Position numbers and translations under genes: made by a program. A DNA stretch of 64,000 nt from NCBI RefSeq assembly GCF_001422925.1, contig NZ_LMNI01000013.1, positions 62,001 to 126,000 on the forward strand, in the 5' to 3' direction. The notes under the pieces were generated by a model. The model ran no database searches. It was not told where the DNA came from and worked only from the letters and a program-made list of their open reading frames with translations. The stretch is from Microbacterium sp. Leaf288 (GTDB lineage Bacteria; Actinomycetota; Actinomycetes; Actinomycetales; Microbacteriaceae). Shown in pieces: positions 42,649 to 50,647 of this stretch (positions are counted from its first letter, which is position 1; every line of letters begins with the position of its first letter).

Positions 42649-44331
42649 GTGCCCGTCGACGAATCCGCCGCCCCCTCATCCGCTCCCGCCCCGCCCCGTC
42701 CGTCGCTCGGCATCCAGGGGCCGGTCGTCGCGTTCCAGGACCCCTGGGCGGGAGCCGCCTCGGACGAGATCATGCGCACGGGGACCGGCATCCCCATCCC
42801 GTCGCAGGATCCGCCGCCGACGCCGCGCGAGTTCGTGGGCGTGCTGCGCGACCTCGGCGCCGACTTCTACGTGCACCACGTGGTCCCGACCCACGCCGAC
42901 CACAGCGCGCTGCTGGGCGACCTCGCCGACGCCGGCATCGACCTCGTGCTGGGCAACGAGTACGGCAACATCAACGGGCCCTTCGCCGACGGCACGAACC
43001 GGTACGACCTCCCGGCGGATCTGATCCGGGATGCTGCGACCGCCGGCGTGCTCGCCGGCGTGCTGTACGACGAGCCCGAACACCTCCAGATCCACGCCGA
43101 TCAGTACCGGCACGACGCCCACCTGCCCCACTTCGGTCAGACCGAGGGCCTCGGGGCGGACGAGGCCGTCGCGGTGATCGACGACGCCGCGCGCGGCATC
43201 GTGCGCGACGTCGACGCCGCGACCTCCGCTGCGGGCTCCGCGTCCGTTCCGGTGCTCGCCGAGCAGGTGTTCCCCGTGATGTTCCACACGCTCGCCCGCG
43301 CCGGGATGACGCCGGCGCCCAAGGTGATGAAGGAGTCGTTCCAGCCGCTGCAGCTCGGCACCGCGCTCGGTGCGGCCGTTCAGTACGGGCGCGAACTGTG
43401 GATCTGCGCGGATCTGTGGGGCCCCGACATCGGGCCGTGGCTCACCCGCGCCCCGGGCTTCCCCGGCCACTCGCCCGCCGAGTTCGCGTCGGCGCTGCGC
43501 CTGGCCTACCTCTTCGCCCCCACGCGGCTGTTCGTCGAGAACATCGACGTGCTGGTGCGCCACCGCGGTTCGGGCGCGTTCGAGCGCACCGCCCACGGCG
43601 AGGTCTGGCGGGAGTTCGTCCGCGACTTCGTGCCGCGGCATCCACTCCGCTGGAGCCATCGCGATGCCCGCGCCGACATCGCCCTCGTCCATGCCGACGA
43701 CAGCGACTTCGGCCGCGGCGCGCGGCCGTTCGGCAACCGTGCGACGACGGCGCCCGCCACCTCCCGCAGCGTTTTCGAGGCCTGGCACGCGCTCAGCCAC
43801 GGGCAGCTTCCCGACCACGGAAGCTGCCTCCACATCCCCGGCTACGACTTCCCCCGTCACGAGCTGAACGGCATCCCCCGGCCGCGGTTCCCGCTCGACG
43901 CGGGCGCTGCCGAGCCGACCCGCATGCACGGGCTGTTCCAGCCGACCCGCAGCACGCTCGTGTTCGACGAGCACGTGCGTGCCGATCAGCTCGCCGACGC
44001 GGGCCTGGTCGTGGTCGCGGGCAGCCGGCTCCCCCGCACGACGCTCGAGGCGCTGCGCGCCCACGCGCGGGCCGGCGCGACCGTGCTCATCGCCGCCTGG
44101 CTGTGCGATCCCGAGCGTTCGCGGTCCGCGCGGGTCGGCCGCGGAAGCTGGGTCGTGTACGAGACGCTCGACGACGACGCCGCGCAGGACGCGATCGCCG
44201 CACACGCCGGCGAGCCCGACGTCTGGACGCAGCGCTTCGGCGATGTCGAGCTGCGCATCTCCGCGACGAGTCCCGGCGGCGAGACGCTCGAGTTCGAGAT
44301 CGCGGATGCTGCGACCCGCCGCGTCGCCTGA
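42649..44331 (+). CDS. Unrecognised 560-residue protein, possible glycosidase
   Basis: I do not recognise the family. The first 370 residues alternate strand- and helix-like segments as in a (beta/alpha)8 barrel (V-V-A-F-Q-D-P-W, D-L-V-L-G-N-E-Y-G, G-V-L-Y-D-E-P-E-H, E-L-W-I-C-A-D-L-W-G, R-L-F-V-E-N-I-D-V). The last 190 include an alpha/beta part (L-V-V-V-A-G-S-R-L, A-T-V-L-I-A-A-W-L). Acidic residues in D-E-P-E and V-E-N at strand ends could be catalytic. No signal peptide is visible, only a proline-rich start. A GAGGAG precedes the GTG. It follows the sugar-binding protein in the GntR-controlled unit, suggesting a role on an imported glycoside. Confidence 0.7.
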   Translation: MPVDESAAPSSAPAPPRPSLGIQGPVVAFQDPWAGAASDEIMRTGTGIPIPSQDPPPTPREFVGVLRDLGADFYVHHVVPTHADHSALLGDLADAGIDLVLGNEYGNINGPFADGTNRYDLPADLIRDAATAGVLAGVLYDEPEHLQIHADQYRHDAHLPHFGQTEGLGADEAVAVIDDAARGIVRDVDAATSAAGSASVPVLAEQVFPVMFHTLARAGMTPAPKVMKESFQPLQLGTALGAAVQYGRELWICADLWGPDIGPWLTRAPGFPGHSPAEFASALRLAYLFAPTRLFVENIDVLVRHRGSGAFERTAHGEVWREFVRDFVPRHPLRWSHRDARADIALVHADDSDFGRGARPFGNRATTAPATSRSVFEAWHALSHGQLPDHGSCLHIPGYDFPRHELNGIPRPRFPLDAGAAEPTRMHGLFQPTRSTLVFDEHVRADQLADAGLVVVAGSRLPRTTLEALRAHARAGATVLIAAWLCDPERSRSARVGRGSWVVYETLDDDAAQDAIAAHAGEPDVWTQRFGDVELRISATSPGGETLEFEIADAATRRVA

Positions 44332-44407
44332 ACCCGCGCTTCCCCGCGCCGGCGTGCGCACAGCTCCGTGCGTGACGCGGCGGCGCGGCCGCGGCATCCC
44401 TTCTCAC

Positions 44408-44436
44408 TTGCAATTGGTCAACCGGTTTGTCACAAT
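44408..44436 (+). promoter_or_regulatory. Promoter with GntR operator site C, apiose operon
   Basis: TTGCAA (44408-44413), 17 bases, CACAAT (44431-44436). The element GGTCAACCGGTTTGTCA (44416-44432) lies between and into the -10. The predicted transcript would have a leader of about 40 bases before the GTG at 44483, with CAGGAG as ribosome binding site. Confidence 0.65.
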
Positions 44437-44482
44437 GGTCGTCGGAAACCACCTCGATCACCGTCGATGAGCAGGAGTCACC

Positions 44483-45910
44483 GTGGACCAGAACCAGACC
44501 GTCGCCGACGCGCCCCCCGTCGCGCGATCCGCCATCCGCAAGGTGTCGATCCGCCTCGTGCCGTTCGTCGCGCTGATGTTCTTCATCAACTACCTCGACC
44601 GCACCGCGATCGGCTTCGCCGCCCCCAACGGCATGAACGAAGACCTCGCACTGAGCGCCGCTCAGTTCGGATTCGCCTCGGGCGTCTTCTTCATCGGCTA
44701 CATCCTTCTCGAGGTGCCCTCGAACCTGGCGCTGCACAAGTTCGGCGCCCGCCGCTGGCTTTCGCGCATCATGGTGAGCTGGGGCATCGTCGCGCTGCTG
44801 TTCACGTGGGTGCAGAACTTCGAGCAGCTCGTCGTGCTGCGCTTCCTCCTCGGCGTCGCCGAGGCCGGCTTCTTCCCCGGGGCGATCCTCTTCCTCAGCC
44901 TCTGGGTGCCCGCGCAGTACCGCGGCCGCATCCTCATGCTCTTCTACCTGGCGCAGCCGCTCACCACGGTCATCGGCGCCCCGCTGGCCGGGTGGCTCAT
45001 CCAGCAGCACGAGGTGTTCTTCGGCCTCGAGGGCTGGCGCTTCATGTTCTTCGGCGTCGCGATCCCGGCGATCATCGTCGGTGTCATCGCGTGGTTCTAC
45101 CTCAAGGACAAGCCCTCCGACGCGACCTGGCTCACCCGTGACGAGCAGGTCTGGCTGACCGACGCGCTCGACCGCGAGAAGGCCGCCACGCAGAAGAAGG
45201 AGCACGGCCACGTGTCGGCGCGCTTCGCCTTCAAGAGCGGTCGCGTGTGGGTGCTCTCGTTCATCTACTTCGGCTTCATCTACGGCCTGTACGCACTCGC
45301 GTTCTTCCTCCCCACGATCATCGAGGGGTTCCAGAGCCAGACCGGTCAGACCTTCGACACGCTGCAGAAGGGCCTCATCACCGCGATCCCGTACCTGCCG
45401 GCCGCCGTCGTCATGTACTTCTGGTCGCGAGACGCCTCCAAGCGCGGCCTCAAGACGTGGCACATCGCGGGTCCCGCGATCGCCGGTGCCGTCAGCATCC
45501 CGCTCGCGCTGTTCATGGGATCGCCGGCGGCCACCATCGCCGTCATCACGATCACCGCGTGCGCGATCTTCGCGGCGCTGCCGAACTTCTGGACGCTCCC
45601 GACGCGCTTCCTCACGGGCGCTGCCGCGGCGGCCGGTGTCGCGCTGATCAACACGATCGGCAACCTGGCCGGCTTCTCGGCTCCGTTCGTCACGGGCTTC
45701 GTGCACGACTGGACCGGCGGCTACGAGGTTCCGATGTTCATCGTCGGCTTCGTCATGCTCGTCTCGGCGGTGCTGATGGTGCTGCTGGCCCGCAGCAACC
45801 GCATCAACCCGGTCGTCGTCGACGACGCAGCCGTGAGCACGGACCCTGCACCCGCCGTGGACGCCGAGGCTCTGCACACCGCGGCAGAGCCCAAGGGGGA
45901 TGCGCGATGA
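44483..45910 (+). CDS. MFS carrier, anion:cation symporter (sugar-acid) family
   Basis: 475 residues with about 12 hydrophobic segments and a polar C-terminal tail. V-A-L-M-F-F-I-N-Y-L-D-R-T-A-I-G-F-A, the second-helix loop H-K-F-G-A-R-R-W-L, and G-V-A-E-A-G-F-F-P-G-A are hallmarks of the ExuT/tartrate-type branch that imports sugar acids with cations. As first gene of the operon it may bring in D-apionate or a related acid, or apiose. It overlaps the kinase gene by four bases. Confidence 0.85.
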   Translation: MDQNQTVADAPPVARSAIRKVSIRLVPFVALMFFINYLDRTAIGFAAPNGMNEDLALSAAQFGFASGVFFIGYILLEVPSNLALHKFGARRWLSRIMVSWGIVALLFTWVQNFEQLVVLRFLLGVAEAGFFPGAILFLSLWVPAQYRGRILMLFYLAQPLTTVIGAPLAGWLIQQHEVFFGLEGWRFMFFGVAIPAIIVGVIAWFYLKDKPSDATWLTRDEQVWLTDALDREKAATQKKEHGHVSARFAFKSGRVWVLSFIYFGFIYGLYALAFFLPTIIEGFQSQTGQTFDTLQKGLITAIPYLPAAVVMYFWSRDASKRGLKTWHIAGPAIAGAVSIPLALFMGSPAATIAVITITACAIFAALPNFWTLPTRFLTGAAAAAGVALINTIGNLAGFSAPFVTGFVHDWTGGYEVPMFIVGFVMLVSAVLMVLLARSNRINPVVVDDAAVSTDPAPAVDAEALHTAAEPKGDAR

Positions 45911-47655
45911 CGCGGCTCTGGAACGAGCCGGCGGATTTCGCCGACGAGATGATCGACGGCTTCGTCGCGGCCAACGAGCGGTATGTGCGGCGGGTGCCGG
46001 GCGGCGTGGTGCGTTCGACGGTGTCACCGGCGGGTCAGGTCGCGGTCGTGGTGGGCGGCGGTTCGGGTCACTACCCCGCGTTCGGGGGGCTGGTGGGTCC
46101 GGGGCTCGCGCACGGCGCGGCGATGGGCAACCTGTTCGCGTCGCCCTCGACGCAGCAGGTGTACAGCGTGGCGAAGGCCGCCGAAGGCGGTGGCGGCGTG
46201 TTCTTCTCCTACGGCAATTACGCCGGCGACGTGCTCAACTTCAACGCCGCGCAGGAGCGGCTGCGTGCCGAGGGCATCGCGTGCGAGACCGTCACGGTGA
46301 CCGACGACATCGTCAGCGCCACCCCGGATGAGAAGCACAAGCGCCGTGGTATCGCGGGCGACCTGACGGTGTTCCGCATCGCCGGCGCGGCCGCCGCGGC
46401 GGGCGCCGACCTGGCGGAGGTGACCCGGCTCGCACGTCTCGCGAACGAGCGCACCCGGTCGTTCGGGGTCGCGTTCACCGGCTGCACGCTGCCCGGCGCC
46501 GAGAAGCCGCTGTTCACGGTCCCGGAGGGGCGGATGGCGATCGGTCTCGGCATCCACGGGGAGCCGGGCATCGACGAGACCGGCATCCCGACCGCCGACG
46601 GACTTGCGGAGCTGCTCGTCGCGCGGCTGCTGGGCGAGGTGCCCGATGGGGTGCAGGTCGCCGGCGCCCGGGTGGTGCCGATCCTGAACGGCCTGGGGTC
46701 GCTGAAGTACGAGGAGATGTTCGTCGTCTACCGGCGCATCGCCCAGCTCCTCACCGACGCCGGTCTCGAGCTCGTCGACCCGCACGTCGGCGAGTACTGC
46801 ACGAGCTTCGACATGGCCGGCACGTCGCTGACCCTGTTCTGGCTGGACGACGAGCTCGCCGCGCTGTGGGACGCACCCGTGGACACCCCCGCCTACCGGC
46901 GCGGCTCCGTCGCCCCGCAGCAGCGTCTCGTCGTCGCCGACACCGCTGCGACCGTGGCCGAGGCGATCGAGCCCGGGGACGAGGCATCCCAGTCCGTCGC
47001 CCGGACCGTGCTCGCCGCGGTCCGCACTATCGTGGCCACCGTCGACGAGCACGTCGACGAGCTCGGCCGCATCGACGCGATCGCCGGTGACGGCGACCAC
47101 GGCATCGGCATGCAGCGCGGCTCGCACGCGGCGCTGGCCGCCGCGACCGCCGCGGTCGACGCCGGTGCCGGCGCGCGCACCACGCTCGCGCACGCCGCCG
47201 ACGCGTGGGCCGACAAGGCCGGCGGCACCTCGGGCGCACTGTGGGGCGTCATCTTGAACGCCGTCGCCGCGAAGCTCGGCGACACCGGCCGCCCCGACCC
47301 GGCCGCCATCGCCGCCGGGGTCGCGGCAGGGTCGCGCGGGGTCACCGACTACGGCAAGGCCGAGGTCGGCGACAAGACGCTCGTCGACGCGCTCGTGCCG
47401 TTCAGCACCACCCTCACCGGCGCGGTCGACGCCGGCGCGAGCCTCACCGACGCGTGGCGGACCGCGGCGGATGCCGCGACCCGCGCCGCCGCTCTGACCG
47501 CCGACCTCCTGCCCCGCATGGGCCGCGCCCGTACGCACGGCCAGAACAGCGTGGGCACCCCTGACCCGGGCGCGATCTCGCTCGCGCTCATCGTGACCGC
47601 CGTGGGGGAGACGCTCGCGGCCGAGACCTCACTCAAGGAGAACGCACATGGCTGA
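45907..47655 (+). CDS. lerK: DhaK-DhaL fused kinase, probable L-erythrulose kinase
   Basis: 582 residues. The DhaK half holds V-G-G-G-S-G-H-Y-P, G-N-Y-A-G-D and H217 in G-L-G-I-H-G-E-P-G, the histidine that forms a covalent hemiaminal with the ketose carbonyl. The DhaL half has the ADP/magnesium aspartates in G-D-G-D-H-G (D395, D397) and G-G-T-S-G-A-L-W-G. ATP-dependent kinases of this shape phosphorylate dihydroxyacetone or, in the M. smegmatis tetritol pathways, L- or D-erythrulose. The two isomerase genes that overlap downstream favour L-erythrulose 1-phosphate as product. Dihydroxyacetone remains possible. Confidence 0.8.
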   Translation: MTRLWNEPADFADEMIDGFVAANERYVRRVPGGVVRSTVSPAGQVAVVVGGGSGHYPAFGGLVGPGLAHGAAMGNLFASPSTQQVYSVAKAAEGGGGVFFSYGNYAGDVLNFNAAQERLRAEGIACETVTVTDDIVSATPDEKHKRRGIAGDLTVFRIAGAAAAAGADLAEVTRLARLANERTRSFGVAFTGCTLPGAEKPLFTVPEGRMAIGLGIHGEPGIDETGIPTADGLAELLVARLLGEVPDGVQVAGARVVPILNGLGSLKYEEMFVVYRRIAQLLTDAGLELVDPHVGEYCTSFDMAGTSLTLFWLDDELAALWDAPVDTPAYRRGSVAPQQRLVVADTAATVAEAIEPGDEASQSVARTVLAAVRTIVATVDEHVDELGRIDAIAGDGDHGIGMQRGSHAALAAATAAVDAGAGARTTLAHAADAWADKAGGTSGALWGVILNAVAAKLGDTGRPDPAAIAAGVAAGSRGVTDYGKAEVGDKTLVDALVPFSTTLTGAVDAGASLTDAWRTAADAATRAAALTADLLPRMGRARTHGQNSVGTPDPGAISLALIVTAVGETLAAETSLKENAHG

Positions 47656-48118
47656 GCCGCTGCGCATCGTGATCGGCGCCGACGACGCCGGCTTCGACTA
47701 CAAGGAGATCCTGAAGAAGGACCTCCTCGCCAACCCCGGCGTCGCCGAGGTCATCGACGTGGGCGTGGACGCCGACGGCCACACCCCGTACCCGAAGGTC
47801 GCCATCGGGGCCGCGCAGCAGGTCGCCGCCGGCACCGCCGACCGCGCACTGCTCATCTGCGGCACGGGCCTCGGTGTCGCGATCGCGGCGAACAAGGTCC
47901 CCGGCATCCGCGCCGTCACCGCCCACGACTCGTTCTCGGTCGAACGCGGCGTGCTGTCCAACAACGCGCAGGTGCTCACCATGGGCCAGCGCGTGATCGG
48001 CATCGAGCTCGCCCGCCGGCTCGTGCGCGAGTGGCTCACCTACCGGTTCGACACCACCTCCGCGTCCGCCGACAAGGTCGCCGTCATCGACGAGTTCGAG
48101 ACCACCGGGTCCTGCTGA
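47648..48118 (+). CDS. derI: RpiB-like isomerase, probable D-erythrulose-4-phosphate isomerase
   Basis: 156 residues, RpiB/LacAB fold. The catalytic base C71 is in I-C-G-T-G-L-G, and A-A-N-K-V-P-G-I-R-A is conserved. The usual D-H-A-G start reads D-D-A-G (D12, D13), and the usual H-N-D-A-N-V-L loop reads S-N-N-A-Q-V-L. Both changes suggest a substrate other than ribose 5-phosphate, as in EryI/DerI-type enzymes that convert D-erythrulose 4-phosphate to D-erythrose 4-phosphate. It overlaps the kinase gene by eight bases and the next gene by one base. Confidence 0.78.
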   Translation: MAEPLRIVIGADDAGFDYKEILKKDLLANPGVAEVIDVGVDADGHTPYPKVAIGAAQQVAAGTADRALLICGTGLGVAIAANKVPGIRAVTAHDSFSVERGVLSNNAQVLTMGQRVIGIELARRLVREWLTYRFDTTSASADKVAVIDEFETTGSC

Positions 48119-48993
48119 TGGCGCAGGTCACGGTCGGAGTGAGCCTGAAGACGTACTTCGGGCACGAGCGGGCACGCGCGTGGTTCGCCGATGTGGCGCA
48201 GCGCGCGGCCGGCCACCCCGCCGTGGCCGCCGGGGACGTGCGGTTCTTCGTCATCCCCAGCTACCTGCAGATCCTCCCCGCCCTGCAGGCGTTCGCGGGC
48301 ACCCCGGTGCTGGTCGGCGCCCAAGACGTCTCCGCCTACCCGCCCGGCGCCTACACCGGCGAGGTCACCGCCGCCGAGCTCGCCGAGGTCGGCGTCCAGG
48401 TCGCCGAGATCGGCCACGCCGAACGCCGCCGCCTGTTCGATGAGACCGACACCGTCACCGCCGGCAAAGCCACCGCCGCCCTCACCCACGGCATCACCCC
48501 GGTGCTCTGCATCGGCGAAGCCGAACACCTCGGCGCACCCGCCGCCGCGCTCGCGAACGTCGAGCAGCTCGCCGCGAACCTCGAGAACGTCCCCGCCGGT
48601 CCGGTGATCGTCGCGTACGAGCCGGTCTGGGCGATCGGCGCCGCCGAGCCGGCCCCCGACACGCACATCGCCACCGTCACCAGGGCACTGCGCGCCGCCG
48701 TCGACGCCGACCCCGCCCGCGCCGGCAGCGTCGTCATCTACGGCGGCTCCGCCGGCCCCGGCCTCCTCACCCGCCTCGGCCAAGCCGTCGACGGCCTCTT
48801 CCTCGGCCGCTTCGCCCACGACCCCGACGCCCTCACCGCCGTCCTCGACGAGGCATCCGCCCTCGCCGCCTCCCGCCCCCACCCCGCCGATGATTCAGTG
48901 AGACCCCAGTCGGCGGCCGAGACGGTGGGTGAACCCCAGGGTCTCGGCGGCCATCTGTCGTCTCACGGGACTGAGGGCGAGGTGGACGCATGA
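48118..48993 (+). CDS. lerI: TIM-like isomerase, probable L-erythrulose-1-phosphate isomerase
   Basis: 291 residues. The triosephosphate-isomerase catalytic residues are present: K11, H100 (G-H-A-E-R-R, where true TIM has G-H-S-E-R-R) and E168 in A-Y-E-P-V-W-A-I-G, plus Y-G-G-S-A and a phosphate loop. Such divergent TIMs (EryH, LerI) interconvert L-erythrulose 1-phosphate and D-erythrulose 4-phosphate. The domain should end near residue 258. The last 30 or so residues are encoded by an inserted palindromic repeat (48898-48966) that carries the frame to the next start codon. It overlaps both neighbours. Confidence 0.8.
   Translation: MAQVTVGVSLKTYFGHERARAWFADVAQRAAGHPAVAAGDVRFFVIPSYLQILPALQAFAGTPVLVGAQDVSAYPPGAYTGEVTAAELAEVGVQVAEIGHAERRRLFDETDTVTAGKATAALTHGITPVLCIGEAEHLGAPAAALANVEQLAANLENVPAGPVIVAYEPVWAIGAAEPAPDTHIATVTRALRAAVDADPARAGSVVIYGGSAGPGLLTRLGQAVDGLFLGRFAHDPDALTAVLDEASALAASRPHPADDSVRPQSAAETVGEPQGLGGHLSSHGTEGEVDA
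48898..48966. repeat. Nested palindromic element inside the TIM-like gene, copy 1
   Basis: Outer arms GTGAGAC (48898-48904) and GTCTCAC (48960-48966) enclose inner arms 48912-48923 and 48941-48952 (11 of 12 paired). The element shares a 20-base identical block, GGGTGAACCCCAGGGTCTCG, and the end TCTGTCGTCTCACGG with the intergenic copy at 62967-63035. Here it is translated as the C-terminus of the isomerase. Confidence 0.7.
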
Positions 48994-49784
48994 TCGGCCT
49001 CGGGACGTACGCCTTCTTCTGGCAGCACTCCGACCAGGTGCCCGAGCCGCTGTCGCTCATCGGGGCGTTCGAGGCCACCAAGGAGCTCGGCGTCGACCTG
49101 TTCCAGATCTGCGACTACGCTCCGCTCGAGACCATGACCGGATCCGAGCTCGCCGACGCTGCGGCCGCGGCGCGCGACCTCGAGCTCACGATCGAGCTGG
49201 GCACCAAGGGCATCGAGCCGCATCGGCTCACGCGGTTCCTCGATCTCGCGAGCGCGTTCGACACCACCCTGGTGCGCAGCATGCTCTACTCCGCCGACAC
49301 CCGTCCCACTCTCGATCAGGCCGCGGAGTGGCTCGGCGCCGTGCTCCCCTCCTTCGAGGCGGCTGGCGTCGACCTCGCGCTCGAGACCTACGAGCAGGTC
49401 TCGACGGAAGACCTCGTGGGCCTGGTCGCACGCATCGACAGCGAGCGCCTCGGCATCTGCCTCGACCCCGCCAACGTCGTCGCCCGCCTCGAGCGTCCGC
49501 GCGACTGCGTCGAGCTGACCGCCGCGCACGTCAAGAACGTGCACGTCAAGGACTTCGCCTTCGCCCGCCAGCCGGGCTGGGTCGGCTTCACGTACGGGGG
49601 CGCGCCCATGGGCGACGGCCTCCACGACTACCCCCACCTGCTCGAGACCGTGCGCCCTCGCGAGCGCGGGATCAACGAGGTCGTCGAGCACTGGCTCTCC
49701 TGGCAGGGGGATGCCGAGACCACCGTCCGCACCGAGCGGGAATGGACCCGCCGCACCATCGAATATCTGAGGAGCACGACATGA
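48990..49784 (+). CDS. oiaC: Xylose-isomerase-fold protein, probable 3-oxo-isoapionate decarboxylase
   Basis: 264 residues of the sugar-phosphate-isomerase/epimerase (AP endonuclease 2) family. The start G-L-G-T-Y-A-F-F-W-Q and the metal-ligand candidates in A-L-E-T-Y-E, C-L-D-P-A-N, N-V-H-V-K-D and I-N-E-V-V-E-H are visible. Lying between erythrulose-phosphate enzymes and an ApnO-like dehydrogenase, it fits OiaC, which decarboxylates 3-oxo-isoapionate to L-erythrulose. The function rests on context more than on a diagnostic motif. It overlaps both neighbours by four bases. Confidence 0.72.
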   Translation: MIGLGTYAFFWQHSDQVPEPLSLIGAFEATKELGVDLFQICDYAPLETMTGSELADAAAAARDLELTIELGTKGIEPHRLTRFLDLASAFDTTLVRSMLYSADTRPTLDQAAEWLGAVLPSFEAAGVDLALETYEQVSTEDLVGLVARIDSERLGICLDPANVVARLERPRDCVELTAAHVKNVHVKDFAFARQPGWVGFTYGGAPMGDGLHDYPHLLETVRPRERGINEVVEHWLSWQGDAETTVRTEREWTRRTIEYLRSTT

Positions 49785-50644
49785 GCACGACCACCGACAC
49801 GTACAAGATCGCCGTCGTCGGCGCCGGCGGGAAGATGGGCATGCGCGTGTCCAACAATCTCGTCAAGACCGACCACACCGTCTGGTACGTCGAGAACTCT
49901 CCCGCCGGCCGGGAGCGCACGATCGACGCCGGTCGTGAGCTGACGGATGCTGCCACCGCCGTCGCCGACGCCGACATCGTCGTCCTGGCCGTGCCCGACC
50001 TCGCCCTCGGCCCCGTCACGGCCGACCTCGTGCCGCAGCTGAAGTCGGGCGCGATCGTGCTGACGCTCGACCCGGCCGCCGCTTACGCGGGCCTGCTCAC
50101 CACGCGTGAGGACGTCGTCCAGGCGGTCGCGCACCCGTGCCACCCGTCGGTGTTCCTCGAGCGCACGACCAAGGAGGAGTGGGCCGACACGTTCGGCGGC
50201 ATCGCCGCCCCGCAGGACGCCATCGCGGCTGTGGAAAGCGACGACCCGGCCCACAAGGCCATCGTCGAGGCCACGGTCCGCGCGATCTACGCCCCCGTCA
50301 TCGACGTGCACTTCGTCACCGTCAAGCAGCTCGCGCAGCTCGAGCCGACCCTCGTCGAGACCGTCGCCTGCATGATCGGCGCGCTCCTCAACGAGGCGCT
50401 CGACGAGGCGATCAACACCATGGGCGTCCCCGAGGCGGCGGCGCGCAGCATCCTGTACGGCCACACCCAGGTGGCGCTGGCCAACGGTCTGCGCGGCGAC
50501 AACCCGTTCTCGGACGCGTGCCTCATCGCGATGGACTACGGCCGCGAGTCGATCATCAAGGACGACTGGAAGAAGATCTTCCGCGACGACGAGCTCGACA
50601 AGAACCTCGCGCGCATGCTGCACCTCGACCACATCGAGCGCTGA
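49781..50644 (+). CDS. apnO: Probable D-apionate oxidoisomerase (PGDH_C-type dehydrogenase)
   Basis: 287 residues. An N-terminal Rossmann domain has G-A-G-G-K-M-G and a D-I-V-V-L-A-V-P-D strand. The helical C-terminal part (A-H-P-C-H-P-S-V-F, Q-L-A-Q-L-E-P-T-L-V-E-T, G-H-T-Q-V-A-L-A) belongs to the phosphogluconate-dehydrogenase-C-like family, in which the characterised apionate enzymes fall. ApnO oxidises and isomerises D-apionate to 3-oxo-isoapionate with NAD. TGAGGAG precedes the ATG, which overlaps the oiaC-like stop. It is separated by three bases from the SDR gene. Confidence 0.75.
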   Translation: MSTTTDTYKIAVVGAGGKMGMRVSNNLVKTDHTVWYVENSPAGRERTIDAGRELTDAATAVADADIVVLAVPDLALGPVTADLVPQLKSGAIVLTLDPAAAYAGLLTTREDVVQAVAHPCHPSVFLERTTKEEWADTFGGIAAPQDAIAAVESDDPAHKAIVEATVRAIYAPVIDVHFVTVKQLAQLEPTLVETVACMIGALLNEALDEAINTMGVPEAAARSILYGHTQVALANGLRGDNPFSDACLIAMDYGRESIIKDDWKKIFRDDELDKNLARMLHLDHIER

Positions 50645-50647
50645 TCC

